Below, one piece after another: positions 14,706 to 22,137 of a stretch of DNA of 28,077 nucleotides. The first letter of the stretch is position 1; each line of letters opens with the position of its first letter. The DNA is taken from assembly GCA_021778315.1 (NCBI GenBank), contig JAJYCQ010000020.1:1-28077 (forward strand), written 5' to 3'. Source of the stretch: Acidobacteriota bacterium (GTDB lineage Bacteria > Acidobacteriota > Terriglobia > Terriglobales > Acidobacteriaceae). The notes below the pieces were generated by a model. That model was not told where the DNA came from and made no database searches. It worked only from the letters and a program-made list of their open reading frames with translations. Position numbers and translations under genes: made by a program.

Positions 14706-15755
14706 ATGGATATTCAACGCGCAATTCGCACCCTCCTGGCAGTATCCGCAATCGCGACTGCCGCGTTTGTAGCCGTGCCCAACCTTCAGGCCCAAGTAGC
14801 CGTCGGCATCACGGCAGGCTACGCTCCGCCCCCCATTCCCGACTACGAACAGCCTGAATGCCCCGGCGACGGCTATATCTGGACGCCCGGCTACTGGGCC
14901 TGGGGCAACGGCGGCTACTACTGGGTCAACGGGGCCTGGGTCCTTCCTCCTTATGTCGGTGGACTCTGGACGCCCGGTTACTGGGGCTGGGGCGGCGGCG
15001 TCTATGCCTGGAATCCAGGCTATTGGGGACTTTCTGTCGGCTTCTACGGCGGTATCAACTACGGCTTCGGCTACTTCGGCACAGGCTTCTATGGCGGCTA
15101 TTGGAACGGTGGCCGCTTCTGGTACAACCGCGAATACGGTCGCTTTGGTGACGACTTCCGGGGTGGCTTCTACGACCGCCGCTATGCCGGCTTCAATGGC
15201 CGTCCCGGTGGGGCCTCCTTCACCAGAGCCGGCTTCGGCGGCAACCGCGGAGGCGGCTTCCGTGGTTCCGCCATCAACGGTCGTGGCAGCCAGAACTTCG
15301 GCGCAGGTCGCGGAGGTAACTTCGGCGGTGCTCGCGCTGCCGGTAGCCAGAACTTCGCAGGCAACCGCGGAGGCAACTTCGGAGGTGCTCGCGCTGCAGG
15401 CGGCCAGAACTTTGCAGGCAACCGCGGTGCTGGAGGCAACTTCGGCGGCGCGCGCCAGGGTGGCAGCAACTTCGGCGGTGGCCAGAGCTTCAGCGGCAAT
15501 CGTGGAGGCAGCTTCTCAGGTGCCCGTCAAGGCGGCAACTTCGGAGGTGCTCGCGCTGCAGGCGGCCAGAGCTTCGGTGGCAACCGCGGAGGCAGCTTCG
15601 GCGGAGGAGGTGGCGGTCACTTCGGCGGTGGTGGAGGGAGCCACTTCGGCGGTGGCGGAGGTCACTTCGGCGGTGGCGGCGGCGGTCACTTCGGTGGTGG
15701 CGGCGGCTTCCACGGCGGCGGTGGCGGCCACGCCGGCGGTGGCGGACATCGCTAA
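14706..15755 (+). CDS. Secreted WXXGXW/YXWGXW-repeat protein with glycine-rich RGG/FGG-like tail
   Basis: This 349-residue protein starts with a signal peptide (about 1-29, ending NLQAQ). Residues 55-110 hold tryptophan-rich repeats typical of the WXXGXW family: GYIWTPGYWAWGNGGYYWV, GLWTPGYWGWGGG and WNPGYWG. The region from about 178 to the end is low complexity, with repeated NRGGNFGGARAAGGQNF units and then GGGGGHF units, rich in Gly, Asn, Phe, Arg and His with almost no other hydrophobic residues. It is probably a cell-surface or extracellular protein with a disordered tail; its function is unknown. A TTG start at 14673 is open but less likely. It is plus-strand inside the minus-strand dcw cluster and ends at a strong hairpin shared with convergent murG. 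The upstream 176 bases show no confident promoter. Confidence 0.85.
   Translation: MDIQRAIRTLLAVSAIATAAFVAVPNLQAQVAVGITAGYAPPPIPDYEQPECPGDGYIWTPGYWAWGNGGYYWVNGAWVLPPYVGGLWTPGYWGWGGGVYAWNPGYWGLSVGFYGGINYGFGYFGTGFYGGYWNGGRFWYNREYGRFGDDFRGGFYDRRYAGFNGRPGGASFTRAGFGGNRGGGFRGSAINGRGSQNFGAGRGGNFGGARAAGSQNFAGNRGGNFGGARAAGGQNFAGNRGAGGNFGGARQGGSNFGGGQSFSGNRGGSFSGARQGGNFGGARAAGGQSFGGNRGGSFGGGGGGHFGGGGGSHFGGGGGHFGGGGGGHFGGGGGFHGGGGGHAGGGGHR
15283..15755 (+). repeat. Degenerate tandem repeats encoding the Gly-rich tail
   Basis: Units built on GGAGGCAACTTCGGAGGTGC and GCTGCAGGCGGCCAGAACTT recur several times with small changes between about 15283 and 15600. Shorter GGCGGTGGCGGAGGTCACTT-like units follow to the end. 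Such DNA is prone to slippage, so the number of repeats probably differs between strains. Confidence 0.8.
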
Positions 15756-15783
15756 ACCAAGCGCCTGCTAACCAAATAAATCA

Positions 15784-15807
15784 GGGCTGAGGAGCAATCC
15801 TCAGCCC
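15784..15807. terminator. Bidirectional terminator between the glycine-rich gene and murG
   Basis: GGGCTGAGGA (15784-15793) pairs perfectly with TCCTCAGCCC (15798-15807) across a GCAA loop. A T-rich TTCTTCTT tail follows on the plus strand and TGATTTATTT on the minus strand. It sits between two convergent genes (stops at 15755 and 15827), so it probably serves both. Confidence 0.85.
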
Positions 15808-15826
15808 TTCTTCTTGCTCCCGCGAA

Positions 15827-16903
15827 CTACTGCCCAGCAAGCCGCAGCACCATCTCCGCAATCCGCTGCAACGCCCCCGGCTTCCCCAGCGACCGCGCGC
15901 TCTCCGCCATCACCGCCCTCCGAGGCCCATCCTTCAGCAACGCCGCCAGCGCGGCCCGCAACGTCTCCTGGGTCACCTCGCGCTGCAACAGCATCTCCGC
16001 CGCCCCAGCCTCTACCAGCACCTCCGCATTCTTCCGCTGGTGATCATCCGCGGCCGCCGCAAACGGCACCAGCAGCGACGGCTTCCCCGCCGCACAAAGC
16101 TCCGCCACCGTACTCCCCGACCGCGCCAGCACCACATCCGCCGCCGCATACTGCTCCGGCATATCCGTCAAAAACGCCTCCACCGCCCACCGCGACGCAT
16201 CCGCTCCACTCGCCGCATAAGCAGCCCTCGTCTCTTCCACCCGCCGCGGCCCCGACTGATGCACAATCGTCAGCCCCTCCACCTCGTCCAACAACTGCCG
16301 CACAATCAGCGGCATCGTCTCATTGAACACCTGCGCCCCATTACTCCCGGCCGTCACCAGCAATCGCGGGGCGGCACCCACCGGCCTCGCAGGCAACGCA
16401 AAAATCTCCGGCCGCACCGGAACCCCCGTCACCTCCGCATTGCGAAAGTACTTCGCCGTCACGGCAAAATTCACCGCCGCCGCCCGCACTCTCTTACCCA
16501 CCAACCGGTTCGTCAGCCCCGGCACAGCATTCGGTTCATACGCCATCGTCGGCACGCGCAACAAAATCGCAGCGATCATCGCTGGCCCACTCGCATACCC
16601 ACCCACCCCCACCACCACATCCGCCTTAAACGCCCTCATCAGCGAAACGCAACGCACCACGCCCACGGGCAAATCCATCATCGTACGCAGCCGTGTCGCC
16701 AGGCTCACATTCTTCAACTGTCCCGACCGCACTAACTCCAACTGAAACCCAGCCTCCGGAACCAGCCGCGTCTCAATCCCCCGCGACGTCCCGATAAACC
16801 TTACCTCCGCCCCATGCGCATCCCGCAACTCCCGCCCAATCGCGAGCGCCGGAATCACATGCCCGCCCGTCCCACCCCCAGCGATCATCACCCGCAAATT
16901 CAT
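15827..16903 (-). CDS. murG: UDP-GlcNAc:undecaprenyl-PP-MurNAc-pentapeptide GlcNAc transferase MurG
   Basis: MurG is the membrane-associated GT28 glycosyltransferase that turns lipid I into lipid II on the cytoplasmic face. The N-terminal GGGTGGHVIPALAIG (about 9-23) binds the diphosphate/lipid substrate. GVGGYASGPAMIAA and YEPNAVPGLTNR are classic family motifs, and the C-terminal half has VTAGSNGAQVFNE and VLARSGSTVAELCAAGKPSLLVPF, the UDP-GlcNAc site. The frame is open well upstream into ftsW, but MNLRVMIAGGGTGGH at 16903 is the standard N-terminus and gives a normal 358 residues. The 41-base gap to ftsW consists almost entirely of GGGATTA heptamers, which also supply the AGGA Shine-Dalgarno-like sequence just before the ATG. 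Convergent with the glycine-rich gene across a terminator. Confidence 0.97.
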   Translation of the reverse strand: MNLRVMIAGGGTGGHVIPALAIGRELRDAHGAEVRFIGTSRGIETRLVPEAGFQLELVRSGQLKNVSLATRLRTMMDLPVGVVRCVSLMRAFKADVVVGVGGYASGPAMIAAILLRVPTMAYEPNAVPGLTNRLVGKRVRAAAVNFAVTAKYFRNAEVTGVPVRPEIFALPARPVGAAPRLLVTAGSNGAQVFNETMPLIVRQLLDEVEGLTIVHQSGPRRVEETRAAYAASGADASRWAVEAFLTDMPEQYAAADVVLARSGSTVAELCAAGKPSLLVPFAAAADDHQRKNAEVLVEAGAAEMLLQREVTQETLRAALAALLKDGPRRAVMAESARSLGKPGALQRIAEMVLRLAGQ

Positions 16904-16907
16904 TCTT

Positions 16908-16939
16908 CCTAATCCCTGTTCCCTAATCCCTAATCCCTG
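16908..16939 (-). repeat. GGGATTA heptamer array in the ftsW-murG spacer, potential G-quadruplex
   Basis: On the minus (coding) strand the 32 bases read CAGGGATTAGGGATTAGGG followed by AACAGGGATTAGG. Four GGG runs are separated by four-base loops (ATTA, ATTA, AACA), a textbook G-quadruplex pattern, directly 5' of the murG start codon. The same-length array recurs at 18047-18078 with its heptamers in a different order. Confidence 0.85.
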
Positions 16940-16944
16940 CTCTA

Positions 16945-18036
16945 TCAATCGATCTCGCGCGTCACGTTCAGCAGCACGCCCATACACGCCAGCGTCACAA
17001 ACACGCTCGTTCCACCCGACGAAATAAACGGCAGCGGAATCCCCTTCGTCGGAAGCAACGCCAGCACCACGCTCATGTTGAAGAACGCCTGCACCAGGAT
17101 CGCCGTCGTCAGTCCAAACGCCAGGAACCGCGCAAACGGGTCGGTCGAAAGAAACGCCGCCCGCAGCCCGCGATACCCCAGGATGCAGAAAGCCGCCACC
17201 ACGCACAGCGCCCCAATCAGCCCCAGCTCCTCCGAGATATTCGCGAAGATAAAATCCGTATGCGGCTCCGGCAGGTAGAACAACTTCTGCCGCCCCTCCA
17301 TCAATCCCAGCCCGCGAATCCCGCCCGTTCCCACAGCAATCAACGACTGCAGGATATGAAACCCAGCGCCCCGAGGATCAGCCTCAGGATTCAGGAACAC
17401 CTTCATGCGAGCCGCTCGCCAGGCCACATGGAACAGCATGTAATACATCACCGGAGCCGCAGCTGCTACCGCCGCAAACAGCCACTTCATCTGCAGCCCC
17501 GCGAGGAACAGCATTAGCATCACCACGGCCGCGCACACCAGCGCCGTCCCCAGATCGGGCTCCTTTAAAATCAGCCCAATGAACAACAGCGGAGGAACCA
17601 CCGCCGGCAAAATCGTCTCTTTAATATTGTCGATCGTATGAATGCGGGTCTGCAGAAACCATGCCAGGAACAGCACAATCACCGGCTTCGCCAGCTCCGA
17701 AGGCTGCAGCGTAATCCCCGGAAAACGCACCCACCGATGAGCTCCATTCATGCCGCTCATCGCAAACACCGCCAGCAGCAAAATTCCCGTAATCGCCATC
17801 AGCGGAAAGATCAATTTCGGATTGTTGTACCTGCGATAGTCCACCCGCATCAGCACAAACAGCGCCACCATCCCCGCCAGCGCGAACCCCGCCTGCTTGA
17901 TCACATACGCATACGGCGATCCCAGCGTCGCCTTCGCCAGCACCGCAGACGCAGAGAACACCGACACCAATCCAAACAGCACCAGCAGTAGCACCGTTCC
18001 AAACAACCACTTATCGACGCCAACCCGCTTCGCCAT
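16945..18036 (-). CDS. ftsW: SEDS-family septal peptidoglycan polymerase FtsW
   Basis: FtsW is the multi-pass inner-membrane SEDS glycosyltransferase that polymerises lipid II at the septum together with its partner FtsI. The 363-residue protein shows about ten hydrophobic segments. Family motifs include FALAGMVALFVLMRVDYRRY, RWVRFPGITLQPSELAKPV (with the conserved QPSE), LLKEPDLGTALV-like ILKEPDLGTALVCAAV, LFYLPEPHTDFIFANISEELG, and GIPLPFISSGGTS near the end. Residue length and motifs fit FtsW or RodA; its position between murD and murG points to FtsW. The start has AGGAAG seven bases upstream, and this Shine-Dalgarno is the end of a GGGATTA repeat array that also carries the murD stop codon. 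murG follows after 41 bases of the same repeat. Confidence 0.96.
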   Translation of the reverse strand: MAKRVGVDKWLFGTVLLLVLFGLVSVFSASAVLAKATLGSPYAYVIKQAGFALAGMVALFVLMRVDYRRYNNPKLIFPLMAITGILLLAVFAMSGMNGAHRWVRFPGITLQPSELAKPVIVLFLAWFLQTRIHTIDNIKETILPAVVPPLLFIGLILKEPDLGTALVCAAVVMLMLFLAGLQMKWLFAAVAAAAPVMYYMLFHVAWRAARMKVFLNPEADPRGAGFHILQSLIAVGTGGIRGLGLMEGRQKLFYLPEPHTDFIFANISEELGLIGALCVVAAFCILGYRGLRAAFLSTDPFARFLAFGLTTAILVQAFFNMSVVLALLPTKGIPLPFISSGGTSVFVTLACMGVLLNVTREID

Positions 18037-18046
18037 CGAGGCACTT

Positions 18047-18078
18047 CCTAATCCCTAATCCCTGTTGCCTAATCCCTG
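18047..18078 (-). repeat. GGGATTA heptamer array overlapping the murD 3' end
   Basis: On the minus strand the array reads CAGGGATTAGGCAACAGGG then ATTAGGGATTAGG. It encodes the last seven MurD residues (QGLGNRD) and its TAG, and its final AGGAAG acts as Shine-Dalgarno for ftsW. It is the same length (32 nt) as the copy before murG. Confidence 0.85.
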
Positions 18079-19419
18079 CACTAATTCCTTGAACACGCGC
18101 CCGCGTTGCTCATAATTCTCAAACTGGTCAAAGCTCGAACACGCCGGAGCCAGCAACACCGTTTCGCCTGCCACCGCCGTCTCGTGCGCAAACGCCACAG
18201 CGCGAGCCAGCGTCTCCGCTGCTTCTATCTTCACGACCCCATCGAGCTGTTGCGCAATCTTTTCTGCCGCTGAACCAATCGTGATAACCGTCTTCACCCG
18301 TTCCCGAACCAGCGCCGCCATCACCCTGTAGTCCGAATCCTTGTCCTTGCCCCCCATGATCAAATGGATCCCGCCGTCAAACGCCTCCATCGCCTTCATC
18401 GTCGCATCCACGTTCGTAGCCTTCGAGTCGTTGTAGTACCGAACCCCATTCAACTCGCGCACAAACTCCAGCCGGTGCTCCACAGCCTTGAACTCCCGCA
18501 CCGCAGCCCGAATCGTCTCACTATCCACACCCGCCAATCGCGCCGCACACACTGCCGCCAGCACATTCTCAACATTGTGCGCACCCGCCAGCGAAATCTC
18601 CGCCACCGGCATCACCGGCTCCGCCTTCTCCCCCTCGCGAGGAATAAACAAGATCGATTCGCCATGCAAAAACGCTCCCTGCTTGATCGGCCGCCGAGCA
18701 CTGAACCAGTAAATCTGCGCCTTGGTCTTCGCAGCAACCATCTGCGTCTCTTTGTTTTCGCCATTCAGAACAAGAAAATCTTCAGCCGTCTGGAACTCCG
18801 TAATCCGCGCCTTCGCCGCAGCATACGTAGCAAAATCCCCATGCCGATCCAGGTGGTCCGGAGTAATATTCAACACCACCGCAATCCGCGGCCTGAACGT
18901 CTCCACCGTCTCCAACTGAAAGCTCGAAACCTCAATCACGCTCCACGACTCCGGAGTACTCCCCGCCACCATCGCCGTGACCGGCAGCCCAATATTCCCG
19001 CCCACCAGCGTCGGCCTCCCCGCCGCCTTCAAGATCTCACCCAGCAGGGTGGTCGTAGTCGTCTTCCCATTCGACCCCGTGACCCCAATCACCTCGCCCT
19101 GCAGGAACTCCACACCCAGTTCCAGCTCGCCGATAATATGCGCTCCCATCGCGCGAACCTGCGTCAATACCGGCGTCGACATTGGCACCCCGGGACTCAC
19201 CACAATCAAATCCTGCCGCCGAAACGTCAGCAACCCATGGCTCCCCGCCTCCACCATGAACCCCTGGTCCAGCAAATCCGACAGCTCCGCAATCAGCGTC
19301 GCCGGCCGCGCATCGCTCACCGTAACCCGCGCCCCGCGCTCCTTCAAAAAACGAGCCGCCGCCAGCCCGCTCTTCCCAAGCCCCACCACCAACACACGTT
19401 TTCCAGTCAACTCAATCAT
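18055..19419 (-). CDS. murD: UDP-N-acetylmuramoyl-L-alanine--D-glutamate ligase
   Basis: MurD adds D-glutamate to UDP-MurNAc-L-Ala with ATP in the cytoplasm. The Rossmann motif VLVVGLGKSGLAAARFL is at about 9-25, the P-loop GVTGSNGKTTTTTLLG at about 112-127, and NITPDHLDRHGDFATY in the central domain. The C-terminal domain has EHRLEFVRELNGVRYYNDSKATN and IMGGKDKDSDY, and LLAPACSSFDQFENYEQRGRVF is the diagnostic late MurD motif. Its 454 residues are the usual length. The last residues, QGLGNRD, are encoded by a GGGATTA repeat and are unlikely to be conserved. It follows mraY after 49 bases made up largely of another heptamer repeat, and ftsW starts 18 bases after its stop. Confidence 0.97.
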   Translation of the reverse strand: MIELTGKRVLVVGLGKSGLAAARFLKERGARVTVSDARPATLIAELSDLLDQGFMVEAGSHGLLTFRRQDLIVVSPGVPMSTPVLTQVRAMGAHIIGELELGVEFLQGEVIGVTGSNGKTTTTTLLGEILKAAGRPTLVGGNIGLPVTAMVAGSTPESWSVIEVSSFQLETVETFRPRIAVVLNITPDHLDRHGDFATYAAAKARITEFQTAEDFLVLNGENKETQMVAAKTKAQIYWFSARRPIKQGAFLHGESILFIPREGEKAEPVMPVAEISLAGAHNVENVLAAVCAARLAGVDSETIRAAVREFKAVEHRLEFVRELNGVRYYNDSKATNVDATMKAMEAFDGGIHLIMGGKDKDSDYRVMAALVRERVKTVITIGSAAEKIAQQLDGVVKIEAAETLARAVAFAHETAVAGETVLLAPACSSFDQFENYEQRGRVFKELVQGLGNRD

Positions 19420-19430
19420 CGCTCTAACCC

Positions 19431-19467
19431 AATCTCTACTCTCTACTCACTAACATCTACTGTCTGC
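19431..19467 (-). repeat. AGACAGT/GAGTAGA heptamer repeat in the mraY-murD spacer
   Basis: One base after the mraY TAA the minus strand reads GCAGACAGTAGATG, then TTAGTGAGTAGAGAGTAGAG. The sequence has a period of seven (AGACAGT, AGATGTT, AGTGAGT, AGAGAGT, AGAGATT). Related copies lie after the ftsI and tsaE stops. Confidence 0.75.
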
Positions 19468-19468
19468 T

Positions 19469-20629
19469 TTACCTCAACTTCAACGTCGTCAACGCAAACA
19501 GCGCAAACACCAACGCCACAATCCAAAACCGCGTAATCACCTTCGACTCCGACCACCCCATTAATTCAAAATGATGATGCAGCGGCGCCATCTTGAATAT
19601 CCTCTTCCCATTTCGAAGCTTATAACTTCCCACCTGCAGAATCACGCTCATGATCTCAATCACAAACACGCCACCAATAAACGGCAGCAATAACTCCTGC
19701 TTAATAATCACGGCGACGGTCGCAATCGCCCCGCCCAGCGCCAGCGATCCCACATCGCCCATAAAAATCTCCGCCGGATGAGCGTTGTACCAAAGGAACC
19801 CAATACTCGCCCCCACCATCGCCCCGCAGAAGATCGTCAGTTCGCTCACCATCGGCATCCGCTGCAGTTCAAGATAGTCCGCGAACACCACGTGCCCGCT
19901 CACATAGGTCAGCGCTGTCAGCGCCGCAGCCGCAATGATCGTGCATCCAATCGCGAGCCCGTCTAGCCCATCCGTCAGGTTCACCGCGTTACTCGAACCC
20001 GTAATCACCAGCATCACAAACAGCACAAACGGCAGTGCCACCAGCCAGTGCATGTGAGGAATATGCCCCAGCCACATCCACATCAAATCCGGCCGGTACC
20101 GCTTAGCAAACGGCACCATCAAACGCGTCGAATATGCATGCTCCGAGCGCATCGCCAGCAACGAAACTGCAATCATCGCACTCACAACAAATTGAAAAAA
20201 CAGCTTCTGCCGCGACGTCAGCCCAAGGTTCCTCTTCTGCACTACCTTGATGTAATCATCCGCAAATCCAATCGCCCCAAATGCCACCGTCGAAAACATC
20301 ACCAGCCAAACATACGCATTCGTCAAGTTGCTCCATAGCAGCGTCGGCACCAGGATCGAGATGCAGATCAGCACCCCGCCCATCGTCGGCGTCCCACCCT
20401 TTTTCTGGTGGCTCTGCGGTCCCTCTTCGCGAATGTATTGCCCAATCTGAAACTGCCGCAGCCGGTCAATCACGAACGGCCCAATCAACAACCCAATCAG
20501 CATCGCCGTCAGGCTCGCGAAGACGCAGCGCACCGTGACGTAGCGAAAAATCCGGAAAAATCCAAAGTATGGAAACAGCTTTTGATACAGCAGCCAATAG
20601 AGCAACGGAACACGCCTCGCGACCTTCAT
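19469..20629 (-). CDS. mraY: Phospho-N-acetylmuramoyl-pentapeptide transferase MraY
   Basis: MraY is the integral inner-membrane enzyme that transfers phospho-MurNAc-pentapeptide from UDP to undecaprenyl phosphate, making lipid I. It has about ten hydrophobic segments. Signatures are HQKKGGTPTMGG (near the first cytoplasmic loop), FADDYIKVVQKRNLGLTSRQK with the conserved Asp pair, NLTDGLDGLAIG, FMGDVGSLALGG, and the histidine motif APLHHHFELMGWSE near the C-terminus. The ATG at 20627-20629 gives 386 residues; the frame extends five codons further to a TTG at 20644, which is less likely. The 128-base gap to murF contains the short palindrome TGCACCGTGCA (20675-20685) and is one of the larger gaps of the cluster, so an internal promoter for mraY and downstream genes is possible but not identified. 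Confidence 0.97.
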   Translation of the reverse strand: MKVARRVPLLYWLLYQKLFPYFGFFRIFRYVTVRCVFASLTAMLIGLLIGPFVIDRLRQFQIGQYIREEGPQSHQKKGGTPTMGGVLICISILVPTLLWSNLTNAYVWLVMFSTVAFGAIGFADDYIKVVQKRNLGLTSRQKLFFQFVVSAMIAVSLLAMRSEHAYSTRLMVPFAKRYRPDLMWMWLGHIPHMHWLVALPFVLFVMLVITGSSNAVNLTDGLDGLAIGCTIIAAAALTALTYVSGHVVFADYLELQRMPMVSELTIFCGAMVGASIGFLWYNAHPAEIFMGDVGSLALGGAIATVAVIIKQELLLPFIGGVFVIEIMSVILQVGSYKLRNGKRIFKMAPLHHHFELMGWSESKVITRFWIVALVFALFALTTLKLR

Positions 20630-20757
20630 CGAACCCGGCGGCAACGCCTTGGTTCACGGCTAATCTTACCCCTCTGCACCGTGCAAGACCGTTGCAATTC
20701 TTCGCTCATCCCCCGCAAGGAATCTGCCTCTGCACGTTTTCCGTCATTTCCTCGCGA

Positions 20758-22137
20758 TCACGGCAGACCCAACGCCTCCAGCGCCCGCTCCAACCGCACC
20801 CCGCGCGATGCCTTCAGCAGCACCACATCGCCCTCCCGCACATGCTCCCGCAGCCACTCCCCCGCCATCTCCGGAGTCTCCACAAACTCCGCCTCCACCC
20901 CCGAGCCTCTCGCGCCATCCACCAACTCCTTCGCCAGCCCCCGCACGCCCAGCACAAGATCCACCCCCGCCATCGCAGCCCCGGAACTCCGATGTAGCGC
21001 CGCTCCCTCCGCGCCCAACTCCAACATCTCCCCCGCCACCACAATCCGCCGCTTCGCCTCCGTCCTACGCAACGCCTCCACCATCCCCTCCAACGCGCCC
21101 GGATTGGAGTTATACGTATCATTCACAATCTCCGCGCCCCGCCACGCCACCACGTTCCCGCGCTTCTCCGTAGGCCTCATCCGCTCCAGCGCTGCGCAAC
21201 CTTCGCTGAACTCCACGCCACTCACCACCCCCACCGCGATCGCAGCAAGGGCATTCAGCACGTTGTGCCGGCCGGGCAGGCGCAGCACGATCGGAGCCTT
21301 CTTGCCGCTAACAACAACCGTAAATCTTGTCCCATTCAGCCCCAGATCCTCAACATCCACCGCACGCACCGTACAACCCTCGCGTGTCCCAAACAGCACT
21401 GCCCTCTCACCCATCCCGCGGCCAAACTCCCTCACCCGCGCATCATCCCCATTCAGCATCGCGACGCCATCCGCTGGCAGCGACTCCACCAACTCATACT
21501 TCGCTCTTGCAATCCCCTCAATTCCATCTGCGAAGAATTCCAAATGCACCGCCGCCACATTTGACACCACCGCCCAGTCCGGCTCCGCAATCTTTCCGAG
21601 CGCACGAATCTCTCCCGCATGATTCATCCCCATCTCCAACACAGCAACTTCGTGCTCCGCCTCCAGCCTCAACAGCATCAGCGGAACCCCAAAATGATTG
21701 TTAAGATTTCCCTCCGTTCTTAAAACCTGGAACTTGCAACTGAGAACCTCTGCAATGCACTCCTTCGTCGTTGTCTTCCCCGCTGACCCCGTCACACCAA
21801 TCACTCTGCCGCCCCACACCCTGCGCACGCAATTTCCCAACTGCTGCATCGAATGCAGCACGCAATCGTCATCACTCTCCGGAACCCGCAGCAGCCGCGC
21901 CTCATCCACCGCAGCCGGCTTCAGCCACCGCATACTCACCACCGCCGCCAACGCTCCATCCGCCAACGCCGTCTCGACATAATCATGCCCATCCACGCGC
22001 TCGCCCTTCACCGCAAAAAATAAATCCCCCGCTCCAATCGTCCGCGAGTCAATCGAATACCCCAACGCCTCCGCGGCAGTATCGAACTCTCCCTCCGCAT
22101 GAATCCAATCCGCAATCTGCCCTAACGTCAGCTTCAT
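20758..22137 (-). CDS. murF: UDP-N-acetylmuramoyl-tripeptide--D-alanyl-D-alanine ligase
   Basis: MurF adds D-Ala-D-Ala to the UDP-MurNAc-tripeptide, completing the pentapeptide. The N-terminal domain has the substrate loop YSIDSRTIGAGDLFFAVKGERVDGHDYV (about 27-54). The P-loop GVTGSAGKTTTKECIAEVL is at about 114-132, NNHFGVPLMLLR and EMGMNHAGEIRAL are characteristic of MurF, and the C-terminal domain has NDTYNSNPGALEGMVEAL. Its 459 residues fit the family. The ATG overlaps the murE stop as ATGA, so the two ligases are probably translationally coupled. D-Ala-D-Ala must come from a ddl gene elsewhere, since none is present here. Confidence 0.97.
   Translation of the reverse strand: MKLTLGQIADWIHAEGEFDTAAEALGYSIDSRTIGAGDLFFAVKGERVDGHDYVETALADGALAAVVSMRWLKPAAVDEARLLRVPESDDDCVLHSMQQLGNCVRRVWGGRVIGVTGSAGKTTTKECIAEVLSCKFQVLRTEGNLNNHFGVPLMLLRLEAEHEVAVLEMGMNHAGEIRALGKIAEPDWAVVSNVAAVHLEFFADGIEGIARAKYELVESLPADGVAMLNGDDARVREFGRGMGERAVLFGTREGCTVRAVDVEDLGLNGTRFTVVVSGKKAPIVLRLPGRHNVLNALAAIAVGVVSGVEFSEGCAALERMRPTEKRGNVVAWRGAEIVNDTYNSNPGALEGMVEALRRTEAKRRIVVAGEMLELGAEGAALHRSSGAAMAGVDLVLGVRGLAKELVDGARGSGVEAEFVETPEMAGEWLREHVREGDVVLLKASRGVRLERALEALGLP

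Noticed and set aside
15283..15755. Possible CRISPR-like array
   Set aside because: Repeats are in frame, degenerate, have no unique spacers and encode a Gly-rich tail.
16904..17206. Longer murG reading frame with about 100 extra N-terminal residues
   Set aside because: The extension overlaps ftsW in another frame and reads through the GGGATTA repeat; the standard MurG N-terminus begins at 16903.
18364..19536. 390-codon plus-strand open frame
   Set aside because: Antisense shadow of murD, whose motifs are complete on the other strand.
20675..20685. TGCACCGTGCA palindrome upstream of mraY as an operator
   Set aside because: Only 11 bases, single copy, and no convincing -10/-35 nearby; too weak to call.
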